NCBI RefSeq assembly: GCF_004634425.1
Contig: NZ_SBJL01000001.1
Span: 1,151,001-1,215,000 of the forward strand
Length of the DNA stretch: 64,000 nt
Direction of reading: 5' to 3'
From: Vitreimonas flagellata
Lineage (GTDB): Bacteria > Pseudomonadota > Alphaproteobacteria > Caulobacterales > Aquidulcibacteraceae
Of this stretch, positions 38,575 through 47,720 are shown one piece after another. Both the position numbers and the translations under genes were made by a program. The notes under the pieces were generated by a model. That model was not told the origin of the DNA and did not search any database. It saw nothing but the letters and a program-made list of their open reading frames with translations. The stretch's first letter is position 1. Every line of letters begins with the position of its first letter.

Positions 38575-39394
38575 ATAGGGGTATGGTTAACTCCTTATTC
38601 AACCCTGGCGCCCCGGAAGACGCCAATTGAGCGATCCGAATCCGCAACGAGGCGGGCGGCGTACCGAAATCGGCGCTCTGCTGGGCGGCTGTATAAATAA
38701 ACGGAGAGCTTAACGCCCCGGCGGTGCGGACGACCGCGCCGCCGCCATCCAGAACCTCCAGCAGGTACGTTTCCGCGGGCTCCCCGAGCGGCGGCTCGCC
38801 CGCTCCCCAAGAATCGCCCCCAACGCGCGCACACCGCACCCACGAGATCGCGATATCGCCCGCACATGCGCGGGCGCCCACGGGCGCAGCGCCGCGTGCG
38901 GCAGCGTCACTGCAAAGCGCGCGGCGCGATTGTGTGTCGAAGCACCGCCGGCTGGCGGCGCCACAATCTCCAGCGCCTCGCCCCCTTCGTGCGCGCGCTT
39001 CCACTGCTGTCTCTTGCGCATCGCCACGCTGGGCGTACGGCTCGCCGATGCTCGCCGCGGACATATCGTTAGCGTCGATCTCAACGGCATCGCGCGCTTC
39101 ACGATGAAAGAAACTCACGCGCCCTTCGCGCTCGGCCGCGGTGAAATCATACGCCGCCATCAAGGGCTCAAGCGCGTCGCGCGCACTCATCAGTGCATCG
39201 ACCACATAGCCGCTCACGGCGCCCCGCAATGTTGTCAGATCCACGTCAGTGAAGCCGGCGCGCGCGCAGACATCCAGCACGACCTCGCCCAAGCCGGAAA
39301 GCCCTGCGCGACCATTCAGCCAATGCCCCAAACGCCACGATGCGCCATCGGCCCACACATCCGCACGCGCTGGAAACGCCGGATGCGGCCGCGC
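38573..39394 (-). pseudogene. GTA gp15 (baseplate/tail tip) C-terminal remnant
   Basis: Matches, from memory of the family, the region after the TIM-barrel of Rhodobacter GTA gp15: ADVWADGASWRLGHWLNGRAG, a phage-tail domain (SARDALEPLMAAYDF; RVSFFHREARDAVEIDAND) and the C-terminal part (ISWVRCARVGGDSW; YTAAQQSADFGTPPASLRIRIAQL). Between about 38860 and 38995 the matching frame switches: ALEIVAPPAGG and LPHAALRPWAPAHVRA are in another frame, so there is at least one internal deletion and two frameshifts. The N-terminal TIM-barrel is missing. Non-functional. Confidence 0.82.
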
Positions 39395-39478
39395 ATCCAT
39401 TGGATTGAAGATTTTCAAATGAAAGATCGGCGCACCACCACTCACCGGGTCGCGCTCGAACCGGCGAACGCTGCCGCC
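39395..39478 (-). pseudogene. GTA portal protein (gp3) fragment
   Basis: A piece of about 28 residues, GSVRRFERDPVSGGAPIFHL then KIFNPMD, matches the HK97-type GTA portal segment that normally continues DDxYGL. Here it breaks off after NPMD and is joined in the same frame to gp15-type sequence at about 39394. It marks a deletion that removed everything from mid-portal to mid-gp15. Confidence 0.7.
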
Positions 39479-39906
39479 ACCACATGCTCGTACGGTCCGT
39501 CACTTCGCTCGCGTAGCGCTTCCAAATCCGCGCGACGCCACAAGGCGCCCTCAACATCCTCGATTAGTTCGCCATCCAATTCCTGACGCTGCCGCGCAGC
39601 GCCCGCCCAACGCTGCCGCAGCGCGTTGATAAAGTCCGGCGCGACATTCGCTTGGTTCTCCCAAATGCTCGAGCGCGTCACGACCGTATCGGGCGCCACG
39701 ATCAAGCGCTTCAGCGCTTGGATCGGGCGTGGCGTCGTCGTCACCAACATACGCGGACGCTCACCCAGCCGCAGCGCGTGCTCCAATGTCTCCAAAGTTT
39801 GCTCCGGGTAGGACCAGAAGCACAATTCATCACACCCCGCCGCGTCGAATTGCGGCCCACGCAAACTCGCGGGATCTTCCGCCGAGAACGCAAATGCCTG
39901 CGCGCC
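39475..39906 (-). pseudogene. GTA large terminase (gp2) internal fragment
   Basis: About 144 residues: GAQAFAFSAEDPASLRGPQF, DELCFWSYPEQTLETLEHALR, the motif LGERPRMLVTTTPRPIQALK, TVVTRSSIWENQANVAPDF and QELDGELIEDVEGALWRRADLE. These are the ATPase/linker regions of GTA-type TerL. The Walker A part and most of the nuclease domain are missing. It ends at HVVAA, where the nuclease domain normally begins, and joins the portal fragment in another frame. Confidence 0.83.
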
Positions 39907-39988
39907 GCTCGGCCTCCGCCGCCTCGCCATCGCGCATCGCGGCGTAGGCCTCATCCAGCAGCGCGCGCAGCGCCTGTGCGCCGCCCAT
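39899..39988 (-). pseudogene. GTA small-terminase-like (gp1) N-terminal fragment
   Basis: Thirty residues from ATG 39988: ALRALLDEAYAAMRDGEAAE then AERRA. This looks like the N-terminal helix pair of the short protein encoded before TerL in GTA clusters. It runs directly into TerL sequence in another frame near 39903. The fragment is short and the assignment rests on pattern and order. Confidence 0.55.
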
Positions 39989-40194
39989 TGTTCCGCGTCC
40001 CGTTCTCAAACCCGATTTTCTCGACGATGGCCAAAACGAACGCAGCGCCGTGTCGGTCGAATAGAGTTCGCAAAAACGAACGATTCCAACGCGCGCGGTC
40101 GCCATCCGCGTGGATGGCGGGCGCCCAAATCCCCCATTCCCCCTGGCCAGAATTCGGCCATACCTCTATTGGACACACCCTTCCGGAGACGCAC
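39989..40194 (+). other. intergenic region between GTA remnant and PBP gene
   Basis: About 206 bases with no supported gene. Frames are open through it on both strands but translate to basic, low-similarity sequence. It presumably holds the promoter of the downstream penicillin-binding protein and the lost GTA promoter; no clear -35/-10 pair can be named. Confidence 0.5.
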
Positions 40195-42219
40195 TTGTCC
40201 GACACAGGTCCAAACGGTCCAGATTTTCGCCGCGGCATCGACTGGGCGAAGCTGCGCGCGGCCGCCGCGCAGCAGCACATCGCGGACATGGTCGCCGGAC
40301 GGCGCAAGATCACGTGGCGCACAGTCGCGAGCATCGCCGCGGGCGGCGCGTTGGCGTTCGTGTTGGGCCTGTGGGTTTGGATCTATTGGGGCCTGCCCCG
40401 TGTGCCGGACGCAGAATCGATCTGGGCGCTCAATCGCCAGAACTCGATCATGTTCGTCGATCGCGAAGGCGACATTCTCGGCATGCGCGGGCCGTACTAC
40501 GCGCGGCGCACGCCGCTCAGCGAAATGCCCGAGCACGTGCCGCAAGCTTTCCTCGCCATCGAGGACCGCCGTTTCTATTCGCACGAGGGCGTGGACCGTA
40601 TGGCGGTGATCCGCGCACTGCTCGCCAACGTACAGGCGGGCGAAACCGTGCAGGGCGGCTCGACGATCTCGCAGCAGCTCGCGCGCAATCTTTTCCTCAC
40701 GCAGCGCCAAACGATCAATCGCAAGCTCCGCGAAATGGTGCTCGCGTCGCGCATCGAGCGGCGGCTGACGAAAGACGAGATTCTCGAACTCTATCTGAAC
40801 CGCGTCTATCTCGGCGATCAGGCCTACGGCGTTGATGCTGCCTCGCGCCGCTATTTCGGCCATCCCGCGACCGAACTCACGCTCGCTGAAGCGGCGTTGC
40901 TGGCTGGCTTGCCGAAAGCGCCCTCGGATCTTGCGCCCTCATCACACCTCGAAGACGCCATCGCGCGTCAGCACGTTGTTCTGCAAGCGATGGTCGATGC
41001 CGGCTTCATCACCGAGGCGCAGCGCGACGAAGCGCGCGAAGCGCGTATCCGCATCATCGACCGCCCGAACTTCGAACGCACGATGGGCTACGCGTTCGAC
41101 CTTGCCGTCGAAGAAGCCCGCGCCGCTGTCGGCCGCGAAGTGCCCGACCTCGTCATCCAGATGACGATCAACAACGAGGTGCAGACCGCCGCTTCGGATT
41201 CGATCCGCCGTCGCCTCGGCAATCGCGCTTTCGGCCGCCGCCCGCTGCAGGCCTCCTACATGGCCGTCGATCGCCAAGGCGGCATCGTCGCTCTCGTCGG
41301 CGGCACCGACTACAGCGCGTCGAAGTTCAATCGCGTTACGCAGGCTGAACGTCAGCCGGGCTCGACCTTCAAGACGTTCGTTTACACAGCGGCGCTCGAA
41401 AGCGGGCTCAGCACCGAGGACGTGCGCTACGACGAACCCGTCGTCATCGATGGCTGGCGGCCTCGCAATTACGACGAAGGATATCGCGGCGCCGTGACAC
41501 TCCGCACCGCTTTCGCGCAATCGATCAACACGGTTGCAGCCGAAGTCGGCTACGAAGTGGGCCCCCAACGTGTTGCCGATGTCGCCCGCCGCCTCGGCGT
41601 GCGCGGCATGCCGGAGCGCAACGCCTTCGTGCCGCCCTCAATCGCGCTCGGCTCAGTTGAGACGACGCTGTGGGATATGACGTCAGCCTTCGCTGTGTTC
41701 ATGAACAATGGCGTGCGCATCGACCCGCACATCATCACACGCGTAACGAACTCGTCGGGCCAAGAACTTTACGTGCGCCCCGCCTACGAAGGCCAACGCG
41801 TGCTCGATGCAGCGATCGTGCATCAGATGAATTCGATGATGGGCGCCGTCGTGCTACGCGGTACGGGCACAGGCGCGCGCATCGGCGATCGCGACATTGC
41901 CGGCAAAACCGGCACCAGCTCGGATTGGCGCGACGCCTGGTTCGTCGGCTACAGCGCCGACTTCACCGCCGGCGTCTGGGTCGGCCACGACGATTTCACG
42001 TCGATGGGCCGCACCACAGGCGGCACGCTGCCGGCGCAGATTTGGTCCGACACGATGCGTGTTGCGCACAACGGCGTCGAAGACCACCCGCTCCCCGGCA
42101 TAGAACAACCCGTGCGTTCGCCCCGTGAAGTGGAGATGTCCAGCTTCTTCGATGATCTGGCCAGCGCGTTCGGCGATTCCGGCGTCGACTTTCCTAGCCT
42201 TGAAGACATCTTCAACTAA
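40195..42219 (+). CDS. class A penicillin-binding protein (PBP1A-type)
   Basis: 674 residues. A bifunctional peptidoglycan synthase. A cytoplasmic N-terminus and one membrane helix (about 47-67) precede the glycosyltransferase GT51 domain (catalytic Glu123 in EDRRFYSHEG; GGSTISQQLARN; RKLREMVLASRIER). The transpeptidase domain follows with Ser390 in RQPGSTFK, SIN (FAQSINTVAAE) and KTGTSSDWRDAWFVG. I choose TTG 40195, with GGAG nine bases upstream, because it gives a normal short cytoplasmic tail. Longer frames run into the GTA remnant. The ABC-F gene starts five bases after its stop. Confidence 0.93.
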   Translation: MSDTGPNGPDFRRGIDWAKLRAAAAQQHIADMVAGRRKITWRTVASIAAGGALAFVLGLWVWIYWGLPRVPDAESIWALNRQNSIMFVDREGDILGMRGPYYARRTPLSEMPEHVPQAFLAIEDRRFYSHEGVDRMAVIRALLANVQAGETVQGGSTISQQLARNLFLTQRQTINRKLREMVLASRIERRLTKDEILELYLNRVYLGDQAYGVDAASRRYFGHPATELTLAEAALLAGLPKAPSDLAPSSHLEDAIARQHVVLQAMVDAGFITEAQRDEAREARIRIIDRPNFERTMGYAFDLAVEEARAAVGREVPDLVIQMTINNEVQTAASDSIRRRLGNRAFGRRPLQASYMAVDRQGGIVALVGGTDYSASKFNRVTQAERQPGSTFKTFVYTAALESGLSTEDVRYDEPVVIDGWRPRNYDEGYRGAVTLRTAFAQSINTVAAEVGYEVGPQRVADVARRLGVRGMPERNAFVPPSIALGSVETTLWDMTSAFAVFMNNGVRIDPHIITRVTNSSGQELYVRPAYEGQRVLDAAIVHQMNSMMGAVVLRGTGTGARIGDRDIAGKTGTSSDWRDAWFVGYSADFTAGVWVGHDDFTSMGRTTGGTLPAQIWSDTMRVAHNGVEDHPLPGIEQPVRSPREVEMSSFFDDLASAFGDSGVDFPSLEDIFN

Positions 42220-42224
42220 ACACC

Positions 42225-44057
42225 ATGGCCGCTACAGGACCAGCGCTCGCGCACGTCAAAGACTTGCGCCTAAGCCTCGGCGCAGCGCCGTTGTTCGACG
42301 GTGCGGAATTCGTGCTGCACAAGGGCGAGCGCGTCGCATTCATCGGCGCGAATGGCGCGGGCAAATCTACGTTGATGCGGATGCTCGCGGGCGTTGCCGA
42401 ACCGGACGCTGGCGAAATTGGCTACGCATCAGGCGTCAAGCTTGCGATGGCGCCGCAGGACTCCAAGTTCGACGGCTTCACCACGTTGCGCGACTATGCG
42501 TGCGCGCCGTCGGTAAGCTTACGCGGCAGCACACTGCCGACGCCGGCGCACGCCGCCGAATCCGCACTCGAAAGCTTCGGTCTTGATCCAGACCGAGCGC
42601 CCACTCGCCTGTCCGGCGGCGAAGCCCGCCGCGCCACACTCGCCCGCGCGCTTGCCGCAGATCCCGACGTGCTGCTGCTGGACGAGCCCACCAACCACCT
42701 CGACATCGCAGCGATCGAAGACCTCGAAAAACGTATCGCGCAATTCCGAGGCGCGGCCCTCATCATCAGCCACGATCGCCGCTTCCTCGAACGCGTCTCG
42801 ACAGCAACCCTCTGGCTGCGCCAACGCCGCCTCATCAAGCTTGATCGTGGCTATACCGCGTTCGAACAATGGGCCGAGGCCGTAGAACAAGAAGAAGCGC
42901 GCGCTTTGGCGCGGCTCGAAACGCACTTGCGCGCCGAGGAGCATTGGCTGCAGCGCGGCGTCACCGCGCGCCGCTCGCGCAACGAAGGCCGTCGCCGCAA
43001 GCTCCTGGCGATGCGCGCCGAGCGCCGTGAACGCAAATCCGAAATCGGCGGCGCATCCGCCGCGATTCAAGCGGAACGCGGCGGCGAATCTGCGCGTCTC
43101 GTGATCGATATGAAGAAGATCAGCAAGACCTACGGCGAGAAGGTCGTCATCAGCGATCTCAGTTTACGCCTTATGCGCGGCGATCGCCTCGGCGTCGTCG
43201 GCCCGAACGGCGCCGGCAAGACGACGCTGCTAGAAATTCTTCTTGGCCGTCGCGAGCCTGACAGCGGCAGCGTGAAACTCGGCGAGAATTTGCGCATCGC
43301 GTACGTCGATCAAGCGCGCGCACTGATCGATAACAACGCCACACTTTGGGATACGCTCGTGCCGCAAGGCGGCGACCAAGTGATAGTGCACACCAAACCG
43401 CGCCACGTCGCCGCTTACGCCAAAGACTTTCTCTTCGGCCCCGAACAATTACGCCAGCCCGTCTCTGCGCTTTCGGGCGGCGAACGCAATCGCGTCGCCT
43501 TGGCCGTCGCGCTGGCGCAGCCCGCCAACGTTCTGGTGCTCGACGAACCGACCAACGATCTCGACATGGATACGCTCGACGCGTTGGAGGACATGCTTGC
43601 CGGCTACGACGGCACTGTGATCCTCGTCAGCCACGACCGCGCCTTCCTCGACGGGGTCGCCACCCAAGTGATCGGTCCGCTCGGCAATGGCCGTTGGGCG
43701 GAGACGCCGGGCGGCTGGGCTGATTTCGAGCGCGAATACGGCGGCGTCACGCCCAAGCGCCAAGCCCCCGCAGCCAAACCGCAAGCCGCCGCGCCAGCAC
43801 AGCCCAAGCGCCAAACCAAACTCAGCTACAAAGACGAGCGTCGCGCCGCGGAGATCGATGCGTTGCTGCCTAAGCTCAGCCAAGAAATCGAAACCCTCGA
43901 ACAGCAAATGGCCGATCCCGAGCTATTCGCACGCGACCCGAAAAAATTCGAGCAAACGATCGCCCGCATCGAGGCGACCCGCACCCAGCGGGACGCCATC
44001 GAGGCCGAATGGCTCGAAATTGAGCTCAAGCGCGAGGCGCTTTCAGCTGAGGAGTGA
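42225..44057 (+). CDS. ABC-F family ATPase (Uup-like)
   Basis: 610 residues, no membrane segments. Two ABC modules: Walker A GANGAGKST and GPNGAGKTT, signatures LSGGEARR and LSGGERNR, Walker B LLLDEPTNHLD and LVLDEPTNDLD. A linker of about 80 residues (arm-like, RNEGRRRKLLAMRAERRERK) joins them, and a C-terminal coiled coil (LPKLSQEIETLEQQMADP) resembles the Uup DNA-binding tail. ABC-F proteins act on ribosomes or DNA. The gene is five bases after the PBP stop. Confidence 0.93.
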   Translation: MAATGPALAHVKDLRLSLGAAPLFDGAEFVLHKGERVAFIGANGAGKSTLMRMLAGVAEPDAGEIGYASGVKLAMAPQDSKFDGFTTLRDYACAPSVSLRGSTLPTPAHAAESALESFGLDPDRAPTRLSGGEARRATLARALAADPDVLLLDEPTNHLDIAAIEDLEKRIAQFRGAALIISHDRRFLERVSTATLWLRQRRLIKLDRGYTAFEQWAEAVEQEEARALARLETHLRAEEHWLQRGVTARRSRNEGRRRKLLAMRAERRERKSEIGGASAAIQAERGGESARLVIDMKKISKTYGEKVVISDLSLRLMRGDRLGVVGPNGAGKTTLLEILLGRREPDSGSVKLGENLRIAYVDQARALIDNNATLWDTLVPQGGDQVIVHTKPRHVAAYAKDFLFGPEQLRQPVSALSGGERNRVALAVALAQPANVLVLDEPTNDLDMDTLDALEDMLAGYDGTVILVSHDRAFLDGVATQVIGPLGNGRWAETPGGWADFEREYGGVTPKRQAPAAKPQAAAPAQPKRQTKLSYKDERRAAEIDALLPKLSQEIETLEQQMADPELFARDPKKFEQTIARIEATRTQRDAIEAEWLEIELKREALSAEE

Positions 44058-44093
44058 ATCCTCTGTTAACCAAAGCGGCGCGAACATTGCGCC

Positions 44094-44501
44094 ATGCGCC
44101 TTGTATCAATTGTCGCCGCGATGGCGGCCGCCCTCACCCTCGCCGCCTTCGACGCGCCACGCGCGGCGGGCGCCTATTCGTCGCTTCCGACAGCAAATGG
44201 CGAAGCCTGCGCCCGCATGTGCGCGGCCGATACGCTCTGTATGTCGTGGTCCTACGCGGAAAATCTCTGCGCGCTCCGCGCCAACGTCCCGCAAAATATG
44301 TCGCCTGTTTCGGGCCTAAGCGCCCGCGCGCCGCAGATTCTGCGCCAAGCCGTCACCTCCGCGCCGAGCGAGCCAATTCCGGCTGCGCCTGCCGTCTTGT
44401 CCGCTTCGCCGCCATCGCCGCGCGCCGCTGAACCCGTTGAAACGGCAATGCTTCTCCTCGGCGGGCCGGACGAAAAATTCGACACAACTGTCCGACGTTA
44501 A
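44094..44501 (+). CDS. secreted PAN/Apple-domain protein
   Basis: 135 residues. A signal peptide (MRLVSIVAAMAAALTLAAFDAPRAAG cut into about 26 residues) is followed by one PAN-like module with paired cysteines (GEACARMCAADTLCMSW; ENLCALRANVP) and a Pro/Ala/Ser-rich tail. PAN modules bind protein or carbohydrate. It lies in a short run of plus-strand genes between the ABC-F and DUF2336 genes. No partner is obvious. Confidence 0.75.
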   Translation: MRLVSIVAAMAAALTLAAFDAPRAAGAYSSLPTANGEACARMCAADTLCMSWSYAENLCALRANVPQNMSPVSGLSARAPQILRQAVTSAPSEPIPAAPAVLSASPPSPRAAEPVETAMLLLGGPDEKFDTTVRR

Positions 44502-44535
44502 TCGCCTCAGTAAGGTTTGTTTACGCTAGCGCCTT

Positions 44536-45657
44536 ATGGTGCCCGCGATTCAGGACTTTCGACCCATGACGCAATCGCGGTTCGCCAAATTGATCGATCT
44601 GGCCAAGACGCCGGACAGTAATCAACGTCGCGAGCTTCTGCGCGAGGTCACCGACCTCTTTTTTGCGACCTCGGATACGCGGACGGATCGCGAATCCGCC
44701 CTCTTCGACGATGTGATGCAGCTGGTCGCCGCCGAGATGCAGGACGAAGTGCTGGCCGAACTCTCGCAGCGTTTCGCCAACGCCGACGACGCCCCGACCG
44801 GTCTCATGCGCGATCTCGCCAACCATTCTTATGAGATTGCAGGGCCGGTTCTGCGCAACAGCAAAGCGCTCGACGAGCAGACGCTTCTGCATGTGGTCAA
44901 TTATCAGAGCCAGAACCACATCAAAGCCGTCGCCCAACGCGAGGGAGTCAGCGAAAAAATCTCCGACGCGATCGTCCGCTTTGGCGATGACAATGCGCTC
45001 GACACGCTCATCCGCAACGACAGCGCCCGCATTTCCCGCACCAGCATGGAAGCAGCCGTTGATCGCGCGCGCAAGAACGAGCGCTTGCATGAAGGCGTCG
45101 TGAGACGCGCCGACATGCCGCTCGATCTGCTCAACGAAATGTATTTCGTGGTCGAGACCCGTCTGCGCGATCAAATCATGGAGCGCAACGCCAAGGTCGA
45201 TCCCGCGACGCTCGATGCGGCCCTTGCCAAAGCGCGCGAGCGTATGCGCACGAGCGCTGCCGATTTGAGCGCCGAAGCCAAGAACGCGATGAACTTCATT
45301 ATGTCGAAGAAGAACGCCGGCGAGCTCAATGCGCGCCTTTTGGTTTCGCTCTATCGCGAGGCCAAGCAGATGCACTTCCTCTACGGTCTGGCCGAGATCA
45401 CCAGCATCGACCACCAGACCATCGCCGATCTGCTTGAGCGCAAAGACATCGACGGGCTCGCCATGATCTGCCGCGCCTCGAACATCGAGCGTCCGCTCTT
45501 CGTGACCCTCGCGGTGCTGACCTGCGGCGGCGATGAAGCCATGGCCAAGGCCGAGGAATTCGGCAAAATGTATAATTCGGTGCCGGTCGAGGCCGCGCAG
45601 CGCGCATTGCGCTTCTTCAAGGTCCGCAAGGGCGCAGACGGCGCGCGCGCCGCCTAA
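44536..45657 (+). CDS. DUF2336 protein
   Basis: 373 residues, fully helical, no membrane segment. Family marks: RRELLREVTDLFFATSDTRT, LANHSYEIAGPVLRNSKALDE and the C-terminal MICRASNIERPLFVTLAVL. DUF2336 proteins occur widely in Caulobacterales and Rhizobiales and have no settled function. Several start codons are possible; ATG 44536 gives MVPAIQDF, and ATG 44566 gives MTQSRFAKLIDL, closer to the family start. It ends in a four-base stop overlap with prfC. Confidence 0.85.
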   Translation: MVPAIQDFRPMTQSRFAKLIDLAKTPDSNQRRELLREVTDLFFATSDTRTDRESALFDDVMQLVAAEMQDEVLAELSQRFANADDAPTGLMRDLANHSYEIAGPVLRNSKALDEQTLLHVVNYQSQNHIKAVAQREGVSEKISDAIVRFGDDNALDTLIRNDSARISRTSMEAAVDRARKNERLHEGVVRRADMPLDLLNEMYFVVETRLRDQIMERNAKVDPATLDAALAKARERMRTSAADLSAEAKNAMNFIMSKKNAGELNARLLVSLYREAKQMHFLYGLAEITSIDHQTIADLLERKDIDGLAMICRASNIERPLFVTLAVLTCGGDEAMAKAEEFGKMYNSVPVEAAQRALRFFKVRKGADGARAA

Positions 45658-47255
45658 GTCCGTTCTTTGCGCGTGGCGAAACGGATATTTGGGTTCTTGT
45701 CGAGCACGTAGCCGATTTCCCAATCGCTCTTGCCCAGAAACACCGGCGAGCCGTCCACATCTTCGGCCATCTGCATCTTGGATTTCTCCATGAACGCATC
45801 GAGATCGGCGCGGCTATCCGCACTGATCCAGCGCGCGGCCTGGTAAGGCGAGGTCTCGAACATCACTTCAAGACCGTATTCGGCCTTCATCCGTTCATCG
45901 AGCACTTCGAATTGCAGCTGACCAACGGCGCCAACCACCAGATCACCACCCGTGACAGGTCTAAATACCTGCGTCACGCCCTCTTCGCCCAGCGACTCCA
46001 ACGCCTTGCGCAAATGCTTTTGCTTCAGCGGATCGCGTACGCGCACCCGCTTTAGGATTTCCGGCGCAAAGTTCGGAATGCCTTTGAACGACACGTCACC
46101 GTTTTCAGAAAGCGAATCCCCCACGCGCAAGCCGCCATGACTCGGGATGCCGATCACATCGCCTGGAAACGCTTCGTCCGCGATTTCGCGCTCTTGCGCC
46201 ATGAACATCAGCGGATTGTGCACGTTCAGCGATTTGCCGATGGCACTCTTCAGCGTCATGCCGCGCTTGAAGCGTCCGGAGACGACGCGGAAGAAACCCA
46301 CGCGGTCGCGGTGCTTCGGGTCCATGTTCGCTTGGATCTTGAACACAAAGCCCGTCACGCGATCGTCGCCGGGCTCGATGTCGGTATCCACGCCTTTCGC
46401 GATAGCCTTCTGCGCCGCAGGCGCCGGTGCATGCGCGCCAATGCCGGCGAGCAATTCCAACACGCCAAAACGGCGCAGCGCCGAACCGAAATACACCGGC
46501 GTCAGATGCCCTTCTCGGAAGGCCTGCAGATCGAACTTTGGCAGACCGTCGCGCGCCAGCTCCGCTGTCTCCGCCAGTTCCACGCGCACGTCGTCACTGA
46601 CGCCTTCAAGGAAATCCGCGCTGCCGCGTTTTTGTCGCTCTTGGCTCGCAAAACCCTGCTCGCCCGCTTCCAATCGCTTGAACGGCACGAACTCATCGGT
46701 CGTCAGATCGAGCATGCCGGCGAAACGCTGACCGGACGCCGCCGGCCAATACATCGGCGCCGTATCCATCGCGAGCTTGGAGTGGATTTCGTCCAGCAAC
46801 GCGAACGGATCCTGCGCTTCGCGGTCCATCTTGTTGATGAAGGTTGTGATCGGGATGTCGCGCAGGCGGCAGACTTCGAACAGCTTCAGCGTCTGCGGCT
46901 CGATGCCCTTCGCCGCGTCCAGCACCATGATCGCGGAGTCAGCGGCGGTCAGCGTGCGATAGGTGTCTTCCGAAAAGTCTTCGTGGCCCGGCGTGTCGAG
47001 CAGGTTGAACACCATGCCATCGTGCTCGAACATCATCACCGAGCTCGATACCGAGATGCCGCGCTCGCGCTCGATCTTCATCCAGTCTGATTTCGTGCGC
47101 CGAGCCTGACCGCGCGCAGCCACGGCGCCAGCCAAGTGGATAGCCCCGCCTGCAAGCAGCAGCGTTTCAGTGAGCGTCGTTTTGCCGGCGTCGGGGTGCG
47201 AGATGATCGCGAAAGTGCGGCGGCGGGCGGCCTCGGTGGCGGGGTCGGCGGACAT
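45654..47255 (-). CDS. prfC: peptide chain release factor 3
   Basis: 533 residues. The GTPase that recycles RF1/RF2. Seen: G1 SHPDAGKTTLTE, the switch segment RGISVSSSVMMF, G3 LLDTPGHEDFSED, G4 INKMDRE and domains II/III with GFVFKIQANMDPKHRDRVGF and TQVFRPVTGGDLVVGAVGQLQ. The start is clean (MSADPATEAARRRTF). It is 65 bases downstream of the DUF1491 gene start region on the same strand. Confidence 0.96.
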   Translation of the reverse strand: MSADPATEAARRRTFAIISHPDAGKTTLTETLLLAGGAIHLAGAVAARGQARRTKSDWMKIERERGISVSSSVMMFEHDGMVFNLLDTPGHEDFSEDTYRTLTAADSAIMVLDAAKGIEPQTLKLFEVCRLRDIPITTFINKMDREAQDPFALLDEIHSKLAMDTAPMYWPAASGQRFAGMLDLTTDEFVPFKRLEAGEQGFASQERQKRGSADFLEGVSDDVRVELAETAELARDGLPKFDLQAFREGHLTPVYFGSALRRFGVLELLAGIGAHAPAPAAQKAIAKGVDTDIEPGDDRVTGFVFKIQANMDPKHRDRVGFFRVVSGRFKRGMTLKSAIGKSLNVHNPLMFMAQEREIADEAFPGDVIGIPSHGGLRVGDSLSENGDVSFKGIPNFAPEILKRVRVRDPLKQKHLRKALESLGEEGVTQVFRPVTGGDLVVGAVGQLQFEVLDERMKAEYGLEVMFETSPYQAARWISADSRADLDAFMEKSKMQMAEDVDGSPVFLGKSDWEIGYVLDKNPNIRFATRKERT

Positions 47256-47321
47256 GAATCTCGGTCTAAAAGTGAAGCGGCGCGTTTACGCCGAAGGGCT
47301 GGGAGGGGCAACCCGGCGAGG

Positions 47322-47666
47322 TCAGGCCTTAGAATCCACCGGCTCCTGCAGAAAATGCCGGCCGTGCTTGTCCTCGACCTCGATCACCCAGAGGTCCGGA
47401 TCGGTATCGGCGCGCTTGCGGATATGGGCGTCCACGTCTGCCTCGACATCTCCCAGCGGCCCGGCCGAGAGATCGAGCCAAATCCGCTCGCCCTCGCCAT
47501 TGCGCGCCGGCCCATAGAGCCGCGCTTTACCGTCCATTGTCGCCACTTTGACCATCACAGCGCCCGCGTCCGTGTCGCCCTTGCGCACCACGCCCGCGAA
47601 CGCGCCGCCAATTTGGGCGCGACGGATGAGCGCGCTGGCCCAAAAGTCCGTCTTTAGCTCGTCCAT
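47322..47666 (-). CDS. DUF1491 protein
   Basis: 114 residues. Matches the DUF1491 pattern: LKTDFWASALIRRAQIGGAF, AGAVMVKVATMDGKARLYGPA and DPDLWVIEVEDKHGRHFLQEPV. Small cytoplasmic protein of unknown function found in Alphaproteobacteria, often beside prfC or peptidoglycan genes. It lies upstream of prfC on the same strand. Confidence 0.87.
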   Translation of the reverse strand: MDELKTDFWASALIRRAQIGGAFAGVVRKGDTDAGAVMVKVATMDGKARLYGPARNGEGERIWLDLSAGPLGDVEADVDAHIRKRADTDPDLWVIEVEDKHGRHFLQEPVDSKA

Positions 47667-47720
47667 GCGGCACCTCGTTCACTCGAACGCAACGAGCTTC
47701 CTTTAACCTCTTTCACTCTC

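Noticed and set aside
39652-40194. Open frame extending the penicillin-binding protein upstream
   Set aside because: It runs antisense to the GTA TerL remnant and is basic, unstructured sequence; TTG 40195 has a ribosome site and gives a normal short cytoplasmic tail.
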